The notes below the pieces were generated by a model. It was given only the letters and a program-made list of their open reading frames with translations. It was not told where the DNA came from and searched no databases. From Ceratodon purpureus (Eukaryota; Streptophyta; Bryopsida; Pseudoditrichales; Ditrichaceae), in the NCBI GenBank assembly GCA_014871385.1, contig CM026427.1:926068-990067 (forward strand): 64,000 nucleotides of DNA. The letters are read 5' to 3'. Of this stretch, positions 1-9,400 are shown one piece after another (position 1 is the first letter of the stretch; every line of letters begins with the position of its first letter). The translations under genes and the position numbers were made by a program.

Positions 1-547
1 CACGATACGATCGCAGGGTAGCAACTGCGAGGTCGTGCTCGGTCTTGAGCTCTTCGAGGTCTTTCCGAAATGTGTCAATGTCGCGCTCGGCTTCCAACAG
101 TTCCAATAGAACGGACCGTCCCAAGCCGTACCCAGCATGATTTCGGAGTTCGGATTCCGCGCGGGCTCGCTGGCATTTCAGTTGGAACAACTTCTCCTTC
201 AGCTCAAGCAGGTTGAGGCGCGTCTCTTCGCGTACCGCAGGGTCAGACGTTGTTGCATCAATCTGCGAAGTCTGAAGTGTGGCATCCTCGACCGACTTGG
301 CACAACGCAGATACCTGTTGTGAATGTCGCGCAACTCTCCTTCCACTTCCATGTAATCGTCCGCTGCAACCCCCTCTTCAGGCAACATGGGTACTTCGGC
401 GTGGAACTCCGCTGTAAGCATTCGCTCACGGACCTCGGCGAGTCCAAGTCTCCTGCCTGCATCGGACGACAGACGAAACTTGTGTGTTAGGATATCTGAA
501 ATTCGGGAAGGACGAGGAGAAGACGGACGGGCCACGGAACTCGGCAT
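1..547 (-). CDS. Coiled-coil protein, N-terminal part (runs off the left edge)
   Basis: The complement strand is open without a stop from an ATG at 547 to position 1 (182 codons, no end seen). The protein starts MPSSVARPSSPRPSRISDIL, a Ser/Pro/Arg-rich head. From about residue 55 it becomes highly charged and Leu/Glu/Lys-rich in heptad style (for example LLELKEKLFQLKCQRARAE near residues 115-133 and LLELLEAERDIDTFRKDLEE near 150-170), which predicts a long coiled coil. A TATATA lies about 95 bases upstream on this strand (646-641). I recognise no family. Its G+C and codon use match the transposase and methyltransferase genes beside it, and its MPSS start resembles that of the ParB-methyltransferase (MPSSTSR). 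I infer it belongs to the same mobile block. Its true length and any introns are outside the window. Confidence 0.7.
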   Translation of the reverse strand, partial: MPSSVARPSSPRPSRISDILTHKFRLSSDAGRRLGLAEVRERMLTAEFHAEVPMLPEEGVAADDYMEVEGELRDIHNRYLRCAKSVEDATLQTSQIDATTSDPAVREETRLNLLELKEKLFQLKCQRARAESELRNHAGYGLGRSVLLELLEAERDIDTFRKDLEELKTEHDLAVATLRSYR

Positions 548-1391
548 TTCTCTAAACTGTAGACTGGAATTTGCTAGTGTAGGAAATAGGCTTGAAACAA
601 GATTACGATAGATGGGCATATGACTAGTTAAGCAGCGAAATATATAGTACAGCCAGCGAGTTCCATAAACCGTCATTTAAGTCATCAGTGGCGCAAAGTT
701 AATATGGGTTTTGGCGGCCAAATTAGATAACCCATAACTTCTGAATGTCAGCTCATTCCAAACGGCGCCGGCGCCATATCCCATCCTGGTCACCTTATTT
801 TTATGGCTGGTTGCACTGCATATTTGAGAACCGGCCCTGGCGAAACCCGAGGATAACTTGATAGGACTTAGAATGGCTAATATGCGGGAGTTTAGGCAAG
901 GGAATTTACTGCACTGCCATCTGGAGCTCCATCCGCCACAGGGGTCTAAGGTAACTCAGTATAGGATCAGTCAATTGTTGAGAAGTTCTTTGACACCCTG
1001 ATTTTCAGAGAGATGACGGTTGTATTTTACTGTGATGCAATGAATTTTCGTTCTTTTGGAGAAGAAATATAATAAATAGGAATGAAGCAGAAAATGAAGG
1101 GGGGAGCAAAAGAGAAAATTGAATAAAATGATAGCAAAAACAAAAGAGAAATAAAGTAAAACTGAATGGCGCGAGCGCCATCTGATGCGTACGAAGTAAT
1201 TGCGCCACAAGCTGGCAAGTCGACCACAAAGATGTAATTCTTGTAAAGATTATTTATTAACAATCTCCAAGGGACAGCTAATATTCTATATCATGGTATC
1301 CAGAGTATATTAGAAAGTAAATCCAAACCACTTGGCGCCGGCGCCATCTTCCCTGATTCGAGAATTTAATTCACATTAATGTTCTAGAGTA
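548..1391. other. Intergenic, three palindromes, no gene seen
   Basis: This stretch lies between the coiled-coil gene and the 3' end of the transposase gene. It holds three copies of the region's palindrome (764-777, 1166-1181 and 1334-1347). The short AT-rich open frames at 971-1263 overlap in several frames and look non-coding. Confidence 0.6.
641..646 (-). promoter_or_regulatory. Possible TATA box of the coiled-coil gene
   Basis: TATATA on the complement strand, about 95 bases upstream of the ATG at 547. This is a single motif in moderately AT-rich DNA, so it is suggestive only. Confidence 0.35.
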
Positions 1392-4300
1392 CTACAATGC
1401 CGGCATCCATGCTTGGATGATGTCTTGAACGTCAGCTCTACTTAGTGTCGCTTGGTGGGGTCTGTCGTCATCCAAAGGTAGCCCAAGTACTTTGTGGTAA
1501 ACGTGATACATATGCTTGCACGTCTTGAAGAAGTGTCCTGCCTTATTCGCCGAAACACTGTTGACTAGAAACGCACAGGTGCATGAAGGCATTTCGCTTA
1601 TGGTGACAATATATTGCACCGGCTTGTTAGTGGTGGTCGATACGGTGGCTAACTGAAACGAGAAAGATGCAATCTCTGGGTTACTGTCAACAATTCGAAC
1701 TTGGGCACACATCCTTAAGCCTTCGTTCCTTCTACTGCAGCCTGAGTCGGTTAATGTTCGCCTATTGACACGCTTGCCAGCGCGCCAGATGGGTCTGCGA
1801 CTGGGATCCGCCGATGATTGGTTTGGTGATCGTATATTTTCGGAGTGCTCCCGGTCCAATGCACGACGCGCAATATCCTCGGTGAATCTGTTGACCAAAA
1901 CAAACCCTGCATCTGCGAGCGAGTTTGCCTCTAACATGCTTAACTTCGTCCCCATTTCAACCGGCCAAACATTCGGCAAAGGAGGCGGTCTACCACCCTG
2001 TAGATGAACAACGTGGTTGCTTGCGACGCATGCCTTCGATGAAGTAGGACAGAACCAATAAATCTGAAATGATTTGCTATATCCAATCTCAGAAGTGCCG
2101 TAAAAACTAGGTGCTGGGATACTTAGATCCGCTGACTCCTTGATGTATCGTGCGCATGACTCGTATCGTCCATTTTTGTAGATCACGCCAGCACACTTTG
2201 GGCTCTCTCCAGATATGCTTCTTCGGATGGCCCATTCCTTGCAATTGGTGTTGCGCTCAATAACCGGTATGCCAAACTGAATTACGTTATTTTGGAGTCC
2301 ATGGCTTGTTGGAGTGAACGCCTGCGGTCGGTCTGGCAACTGCGAATTTGGTGTGCCTTGAAAATTGTAAATTCGCTCGTCCGGTGTATGTAAGGGCGTG
2401 CCGTACTGTGTAGCTCGCCTCTGATGTGCAGCAGATGCAATTTCGGAAGTCGGTGCTACTCGAGCGAATTGAGCAGATAAATCCCGCCCCGAACCAAAAT
2501 GAGAGGCTATGGACGTCTTTGTCTGATATGAAAATTCTCGTCCATTGCAAGGTTGTCTAAGCGCTGACGACGGAGTCGAGAAATTTCGTGGTATTGGCCT
2601 GGTTAGTCGATTCTCGTCGCACTGGAACTGAGTAGACTGAAGAGTCTGTGTCCCCACGTAAGGGCACTGGCTTGTACTCTCGATGATGTTACTATTTGAC
2701 ATGGGTTGACCGAAGAAGTTGACACCAGGTCCACCAAGTACATGTGCATGCGGTATTGAATCAGGTAATGGCGCTGGCGCCATTCCATTGCCGGGCTGTC
2801 CTTGGTGCAGCCTGCCAGTGTTGTTGTACTGGATCGAATCAGGTAATGGCGTTGTCGCCATTCCATTGCTGGGGTCTCCTCGGTGCAGCCTGGCAGTGTT
2901 GTTATACTGGATCGAATGAGGTAATGGCGCTGGCGCCATTCCATTGCTGGGCTCTCCTCGGTGCAGCCTGGCAAGGTTGTTGTACTGGATCGAATCAGGT
3001 AATGGCGCTGGCGCCATTCCATTTTCGGGCTCTCCTCGGTGCAGCCTGGCACTGCTGTTGAACTGGATCGAATCATGTAATGGCGCTGGCGCCATTCCAT
3101 AGCCAGAGTCTCCGCGAATTACCCTGGCACTAATGTTCGTCCAATCAGGCTGTGGCGGGATGGTCGAAGCTTGTGCTTGAACGGGCAGTGAATTATTTGT
3201 CGGCAACTGCCGTCTTCGTTTGAATCCTTGTGTATCGCGCATTGATGGAGGCTGATCCTTCAAGGGCCGTCTAACGGTCCGGCTGTCCTTATCCGGTCTA
3301 TGAGATCTTGCAGATTTACGCTTTCCGATTCTCCCTGATAGTCGGACAGTTTGAGTGCGATCATTTTCGCCTTCCATACCGAGTCCTCTGGAGTGGAATT
3401 CAGTTCCTTGGACCGCTGCTTTAATTGCCATCGCAACCTTCTCCGGCTTATGGGACCTCGCCACATGCCTAAGCATTAGATCTGCTTTGGACGGGCCCGA
3501 TCCTCGTAGGAGGCCTTTCGAAGCTGCGAGACAAAATTGTTGCTGTAACAACGATCTTGTGATATCCTCAGCGCAGACAGTGTACAGGTCCATCTTGACT
3601 TTCAATCCGCTCGCAGATGTTGCCCACATCGAACTATGTACCGGTTCGCATAAGTTTGTTCGTGGGATTATTGCTTCGCTTTCAAGATCAAGGTCGAGCT
3701 CGTTCACGTGATGGTATGCAAAAAGGGTGCGCCTTGCCATCCACCATGACTTCCACGCGAGCATATGTCGAATATTGCTTTCCTCTACAGCACCCGAGGT
3801 TGTCCACCAGTCCTCTAGTTCTTGGGCTATTTGCCGAAATTCTTCATTAGTTGGCGCGTTTGCCCAACGCTTGCACATCTCTATATGGTGAATCCTAAAC
3901 TTGTCCGAAATCCACTTGTTAGTATGGTCACGAATACTCTGCACAAAATGGAAATAGCAGGTTCGCATGATAGTTTCTGGTTCATTCGATTCCGTAGTGG
4001 CGACTGGCACGGGCTCATCTGGATTTCCATCTAGGCCGTCTGTGACTCCATAGACATGGCGAACGGCGTTGTAATTAGCCGGTGCCGCATCCGCCATAAA
4101 TCCCCTGAATTTTGGCTTCGGCAGCCCAGCACGTCCTACGACTTCGTTAAGAAGTTCCCAAAACTTTATCTGGTTTTCCTTGTTCTCGAGCTTCATTTCA
4201 CACACAGCTATTGTTAGCAAGCGCTGTAAGTGATGATCATACACGTGTGCAGCCATCGTGGTCCACTGATGAACGCGCTTAATGTGGTCGAACATAACAA

Positions 4301-6017
4301 AGGCGTCCTTTAAATCTCCCGTAGTCATTCGCCGGACGAGCTCAACACCACTACCAATTCCGACCGTGGACATCTTGAATACGAACTGGATGCCATCGTA
4401 CGACTGGCCCGGGAAGTGACTATCCTGGATGTAGCTGTACCTCGAGTAGCGCTTCAATGCGAAGATGCACCTTTCCTGGTCCCCCCTAAACTTGGTCACT
4501 AAGTTCTTAACCCGAACCTTGTCATGGTATGGTGGGGCTCTCTCTAGCATGTCCATGAGATTTTCTTCGGTCAACAACTCTCTGTCATCTACTGTCGTGG
4601 TTTGCATGATCAACTCGAAGAAGTTCCTATGGGCGCATCGAAAACCAACCCACCCCGGGGCACCCATCAACCAGGGCTGGTCGTCTAGAAACCGCTGAAT
4701 CGTCTCCGACATATTAACATAGGCACCACGATTTCGACCCGGGGCAGATGCGTGGTTGTGTGTTCCTTGATGAACTATTGCGCGTGTATAAAATTCTGAT
4801 TCATGTGTCACCGTCCACAGTACGGCTCTACACTGCTTGATGCATTCTGGTGTCGACCTGCAAAACGAACATCGCCAATCCTTCTCGGCAGGACAGGATC
4901 CCAGAGCGGGTCGTGAGTTGCAACGACCTTCCCAATGTAGGGTATTGGGGCAATTGTGCAGTGTGATGTGATTGCAGTCTTCATTCCGGCACACAAAGCT
5001 CCCACCGCAGAAGGATTTTCGAACACGAAGGTTTGCATCCAAGAACTTTTGTGAGTTGTAACTGTTGGACTTTACCCAGGGATGTCCATCGAATGAGACG
5101 TCCGTTGCGATTGAGTCATCCCCCACCACTGGTGGCACCTCAAATATATGGTTATCATCATAAACCGTGGGCAAATACCTACACTTAGTATGTCGGAAAT
5201 CTGCAAGTGGGAGGCCGGCTAATTCCCCTGTACACCCCATGGTGGGCAATTGCAGTAGAATGGGATAAATCGACCATACACCTGGAAATGGTGACTCATC
5301 ATCTTCTGCCACAATTGCCCTAGGAATCCGAGGTGTATATGGGGTCTCAATCGTATCAGTATTATCACACATAGGCCCACTCTCCTCCATCAATGGTGCT
5401 TCACTGGTGTCAACATTCCGAGGAGTGGAACATGAGATTCTAGGATCATTTCCAGCATCCGTTTCCTCTGCTTGAAATGAAGACGCTGCATTGGAGTTGT
5501 CAAAGTCGTTTGAGAGATCATCCAGTCGCTGAACTGGGAAGTCCTCAAGCTCTAGCCCTCTCCGCCCTCTAACACTAGCTCTTCTCATAATCGGACTGAT
5601 TTGGTACTCTTGGCTCCCGCTGGACATGTCACTGCCACTGTCTTCGTCATTCGTTGTGGAATCCAGGAGAATGGTGCCCCGGTTATCCTGCGCATACAGT
5701 TCAACATTGGTCAAATCGGGCTGACTTGATGTAGACATCCGAACTGGTTCTCCATGTACAACGAATGTTGCTTCTTCCATTCTTGGCAACAAGAAGACAC
5801 TTCCAACTTCTCTCTCTTGCGGCCAGTAAATACAACCAATTGCACCATGGGAATCAATCCGCTTAATGTGAATTGTCCCCTTGGTCAACTGGAATGAGTT
5901 TGCTAAATCAACTTCTGTAATCTCGAGACTAGGACCTGCACAAGGATACGTGACCTTCACATCACTTCCAGCTAAAATCATGATGATTGGCACTGCTGTA
6001 GAACCCGACGAGGCCAT
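1392..6017 (-). CDS. Mutator-like (MULE) transposase with GCM-type zinc finger and SWIM finger, 1541 aa
   Basis: A single uninterrupted reading frame from ATG 6017 to a stop at 1392. Residues about 335-422 form a Cys/His cluster (CGGSFVCRNEDC ... CSFC ... GTHNH) of the WRKY-GCM1 zinc-finger class that accompanies many MULE transposases. Residues about 540-700 are a MULE-type DDE core: first Asp in VMFDHIKR, second in FMADAAPANYNAV, then the CYFHFVQ motif. A SWIM finger (CxC ... CKH, CTCAFL to KTCKHMYH) lies at about 1476-1506. Between them is a disordered stretch with basic clusters (KRKSARSHR, FKRRR; likely nuclear signals) and five 26-residue repeats at about 972-1102. Expected role: nuclear cut-and-paste transposase. 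An open frame of this length suggests recent activity or selection. It is divergent from the ParB-methyltransferase gene. I did not place the third acidic catalytic residue with certainty. Confidence 0.88.
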   Translation of the reverse strand: MASSGSTAVPIIMILAGSDVKVTYPCAGPSLEITEVDLANSFQLTKGTIHIKRIDSHGAIGCIYWPQEREVGSVFLLPRMEEATFVVHGEPVRMSTSSQPDLTNVELYAQDNRGTILLDSTTNDEDSGSDMSSGSQEYQISPIMRRASVRGRRGLELEDFPVQRLDDLSNDFDNSNAASSFQAEETDAGNDPRISCSTPRNVDTSEAPLMEESGPMCDNTDTIETPYTPRIPRAIVAEDDESPFPGVWSIYPILLQLPTMGCTGELAGLPLADFRHTKCRYLPTVYDDNHIFEVPPVVGDDSIATDVSFDGHPWVKSNSYNSQKFLDANLRVRKSFCGGSFVCRNEDCNHITLHNCPNTLHWEGRCNSRPALGSCPAEKDWRCSFCRSTPECIKQCRAVLWTVTHESEFYTRAIVHQGTHNHASAPGRNRGAYVNMSETIQRFLDDQPWLMGAPGWVGFRCAHRNFFELIMQTTTVDDRELLTEENLMDMLERAPPYHDKVRVKNLVTKFRGDQERCIFALKRYSRYSYIQDSHFPGQSYDGIQFVFKMSTVGIGSGVELVRRMTTGDLKDAFVMFDHIKRVHQWTTMAAHVYDHHLQRLLTIAVCEMKLENKENQIKFWELLNEVVGRAGLPKPKFRGFMADAAPANYNAVRHVYGVTDGLDGNPDEPVPVATTESNEPETIMRTCYFHFVQSIRDHTNKWISDKFRIHHIEMCKRWANAPTNEEFRQIAQELEDWWTTSGAVEESNIRHMLAWKSWWMARRTLFAYHHVNELDLDLESEAIIPRTNLCEPVHSSMWATSASGLKVKMDLYTVCAEDITRSLLQQQFCLAASKGLLRGSGPSKADLMLRHVARSHKPEKVAMAIKAAVQGTEFHSRGLGMEGENDRTQTVRLSGRIGKRKSARSHRPDKDSRTVRRPLKDQPPSMRDTQGFKRRRQLPTNNSLPVQAQASTIPPQPDWTNISARVIRGDSGYGMAPAPLHDSIQFNSSARLHRGEPENGMAPAPLPDSIQYNNLARLHRGEPSNGMAPAPLPHSIQYNNTARLHRGDPSNGMATTPLPDSIQYNNTGRLHQGQPGNGMAPAPLPDSIPHAHVLGGPGVNFFGQPMSNSNIIESTSQCPYVGTQTLQSTQFQCDENRLTRPIPRNFSTPSSALRQPCNGREFSYQTKTSIASHFGSGRDLSAQFARVAPTSEIASAAHQRRATQYGTPLHTPDERIYNFQGTPNSQLPDRPQAFTPTSHGLQNNVIQFGIPVIERNTNCKEWAIRRSISGESPKCAGVIYKNGRYESCARYIKESADLSIPAPSFYGTSEIGYSKSFQIYWFCPTSSKACVASNHVVHLQGGRPPPLPNVWPVEMGTKLSMLEANSLADAGFVLVNRFTEDIARRALDREHSENIRSPNQSSADPSRRPIWRAGKRVNRRTLTDSGCSRRNEGLRMCAQVRIVDSNPEIASFSFQLATVSTTTNKPVQYIVTISEMPSCTCAFLVNSVSANKAGHFFKTCKHMYHVYHKVLGLPLDDDRPHQATLSRADVQDIIQAWMPAL
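2760..3149 (-). repeat. 78-bp tandem repeat inside the transposase frame (five copies)
   Basis: The palindrome recurs at 2768, 2846, 2924, 3002 and 3080, exactly 78 bases apart, as the centre of a tandem repeat encoding 26 residues of the pattern NGMAPAPLPDSIQYNN-ARLHRG. The second copy has a degraded palindrome (GGCGTTGTCGCC). All copies keep the reading frame. The DNA palindrome encodes MAPAPL, so the same 16-mer exists as protein-coding sequence here and as non-coding sequence elsewhere in the block. Confidence 0.92.
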
Positions 6018-6492
6018 GATGAAAAGAGAATTCTGAAGCTACTGTATGGTACCGAAAGCACTTGGTGGACTGAAGACGTGGACTGTGTACATTTTATACA
6101 CTTCCAATGTGTCGGTTATGCAGCCGCATGAATTGGCACGAATAAAAATTTGTTCAACGAACCACAACGGGCCGGAATTTAATCAACGGGCACTTCCAGC
6201 CGGCGATCTTGTTAGTCGGATGCATCGCCGTGGGCACAATCTATGGGAACATGACGTTGAATAAGGATCACCAGCTTTTAATATCATACCAACGGGTCTT
6301 TGACTCGTTGGGTATACTTGATGGCCGATGCGTATAAAAAGAACCTGCTGGCCATGATACTTATCCATCCATTAGCAATCACGTAGTTGCCACCGTGTGG
6401 GCCAAGGAAGATTAGGTTTCTTGGAAAGACAGCTCGCACTCCGCGGCATCTGGCGGATAGCATGTAATTTTGCCTCCCTCAAGTATCCCACC
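6018..6492. promoter_or_regulatory. Shared bidirectional promoter of transposase and ParB-methyltransferase genes
   Basis: 475 bases between the two divergent start codons (6017 on minus, 6493 on plus). On the complement strand, TATAAAAT at 6098-6091 is about 75 bases before the transposase ATG. On the plus strand, TATAAAAA at 6333-6340 is about 150 bases before the methyltransferase ATG. No copy of the block's palindrome lies in this interval. Head-to-head placement would co-express the two proteins. Confidence 0.5.
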
Positions 6493-9400
6493 ATGCCTTC
6501 AAGCACTAGCAGAGTTAGCCGTCGGAGTGGAACGCTGACGCTCGATACCATATTTGGTGCTCCTTCGTCGCATTCGTGTGGGATGGAGGTAGTTGGGTCG
6601 GTGCGGCATCGGGGCGATGGAAGCGAGGACACCCTCTCGCTTAAAAAGCGCAAGACTGCTGAGCGCCCGAGTGATCGGGATGTGAGTTTCCGCACCCTCT
6701 TTTTGTGGGTTTGTGATGTAATACTCCATCTCAGTCTACTTGTCGAGTATGTTGCCCAGGATTGCTAGGTTCGCTTGTTGTCACCATTCATGTCCATGTT
6801 GCATGCGTTGCGCTCTTATTGCTTGCCGATCCGCTGTACAGACTAGCTAGCAAGGACCGGCTTTTAACTTCTTTGATCGTATTCGAGTGCGGATGTACAT
6901 AGAATTAGGTCTTTGCCTTCGTTTATGTATGAATCTTTTGGACACAATGTTGTCTGCGCAATCTTTACCCAAGTCGAAACAATGACTTCGAAGTCTGAGG
7001 CATGGCGCCGGCGCCATGCCCTTCAGATTATGTACTTTAATCTCTCGAGTACTCGAACTGCTAGATACTGATTATTGTGTCATCCGGTTCGGAGATTGTG
7101 CGAGGTGATGCCTGGTATATGGATGATGCGTCTATGGGTTCTGGCTGCGATTTTAAGCCATTGATCTCCTACGTGAGATGGGGATCTATCTTCGCATGTT
7201 TTCAAATAAGCCTTAGTGTGGTTGACATTTTAATGGTTTTCTGTTACTTGAGCCCACAGTGAGTATACGTAACAGCGTTCTTGCGCCGGCGCCATCAATG
7301 GCGAATGCGGGCGTATGTGTCCAATTATATCTACCGCATCTTGTTAAAATGATTTAGCGGCATAGATTTTTCACTATGTGTCACGAGCCATAGGAAGCTC
7401 TGATATGGCATCGGCTGATTCATTTGAAAGGTTTGGTTTTGGCCATGATTGACAACGTTTGAAATGTTTGGTGTAGGCCATGTTTGGTGTAGGCCAATAT
7501 TCCGAGGAAGACATCGATACCAGTGGCGAAGCCGAACCGGAACCTACGCTACCTGCCTTCACGAGCGTAATTGAACGAAAAGTGGATCCGAATCCTTCCG
7601 TGACCTCGTTTGAGCAGTTTCAGGAGTCGTTGTTCAGTCAGCTGAACATTCACAAGCACTTGGAAACCCAGAAACTGAAACCTTTTCAGCTTGAAATTCC
7701 CTTGTGCAGGCTATTGCCGACGAGATGGGTACGGCAAACTCTAGAGGCGGACGTTCAGACTGTCTATGATGGATTTCACATTGGTAACTGGGGTACGAAC
7801 TTCTGGGTTACTTGTTCAGGTAACCCAGCCGCGTATCCATTAGCAAGCTTCAGCGACAAAGGCCGATGGGCACATGTATCAGATGAGTTCGATACCGAAC
7901 TTCGAAGACTTTGCATTGCCGATCCTGGTCGCAAAGACATTTACGAGAAGATTATAGGGCATTACGTTCATGTGTGGGATGGAAATCACAGAGCCATTGC
8001 GTGGATGCGTCACATTGCGGAGAACAACGGGGATCCTATTAAAGTCAATTGTTTTGTTCTAAATGACGCCGAGTCGGACCGCGGGTGGATTTCAAATTTT
8101 ATGCGAGATATAAATGAGTATGTTCTTCATAGAACCCATCTACCTGCCTTATCATGTGTCGTTTAGTCTCGCTTAATATTATCATGATATCATATATCGT
8201 TTCCACTTAATTGATTTTGGATCGTAATTCAGTGGTTGTGTATTCTGCAGCGGCACTGCCAATTCGTCAGTTAAGAAGCAATTAGCGCATACTCTTTTTG
8301 AGGTTCAACAGATAGCCCAGAGAGATCCCTCGGATTACCGGCTCTACTTTACACAACCTGAGATTGACCGTATCAAGGAGGTTTGTAAAGGCCGATGGTA
8401 TAAAATGACTTGCGATGCTGTGAGCGAGGTATATTTCAAGGTATGTAATGAAATCCTGACTCGTATCTATCATTTTCTCTGTATTGCTTTCTTGAGGGAA
8501 CTTAAAATCTGCCGTTGATGTTCGTCTCGCAGAAAGAAATATCCCTCGCAGAGCGGGATGCAGTGAACGCATTGAAAGAGAGGATGCGGAATCCAACCGC
8601 CGCTGCTATCGAGAAAGCGAAAGTCACAGGGGCTGAGAAGGTCCGAAAGTCAAACACGGATTACATGAAGAAGATTTTCCGGCTATGCAACCCCAAGTAT
8701 CACCCCCACCTCACCGAAGAACTCGACAAACAAGTAAGAGGGCCGAAAAGGAAGACGGGCAACATGACGGTTGATAATCTTGGGATTCTCATTGGAGCTC
8801 AAGGCGTTGATATTAAGAGGGTGTTGAAATTATGGAACAGTAGTGCCGCTGAGAAGGACAGGTACAAGTTTCCCGATAAGGAGTTCACTCGAGCGGCCTT
8901 CCAGAAATGGCTTAATCGAAGAGCCTGGTGGGAGCAGGTATTACGTCATCGATAGACTGATTCATGTGGAGTCTAATAATGTTGCAATCTGAGTTCAGAG
9001 TCTAACTGCACTGGTTTCGTTGAGTGAGTTAAATTGTGAGCATTGGTGGATGTAATCGTCCGCTTTTTTCTAGGTCCTCATTGGTTTGATTTTTGCGTAG
9101 AACTTTATTCCTTAACCGTTCTCATCTTAAATGTCTTGCTAATTTACTTAAATGACAAATCATCGCAGATGCGTACAAGAGCCGGGGAAGTGTTTGGCGA
9201 GCTCGTGGGAAAATCTAGAGCCGACAAAGGAATTGGAGTCCTCCTGAAGTGCGATACTTCGGAGCTCATGGACAAATATTTTGACTCCGTTCTTGTGTTC
9301 GGATTTGACAAATTCTTTCCCGAAATATTTCTGGATGAGGGTGGGCCACTTCGGCACAAGTGTTGGCGAGAGCAACCTACATACACTGACGGGGAGAAGG

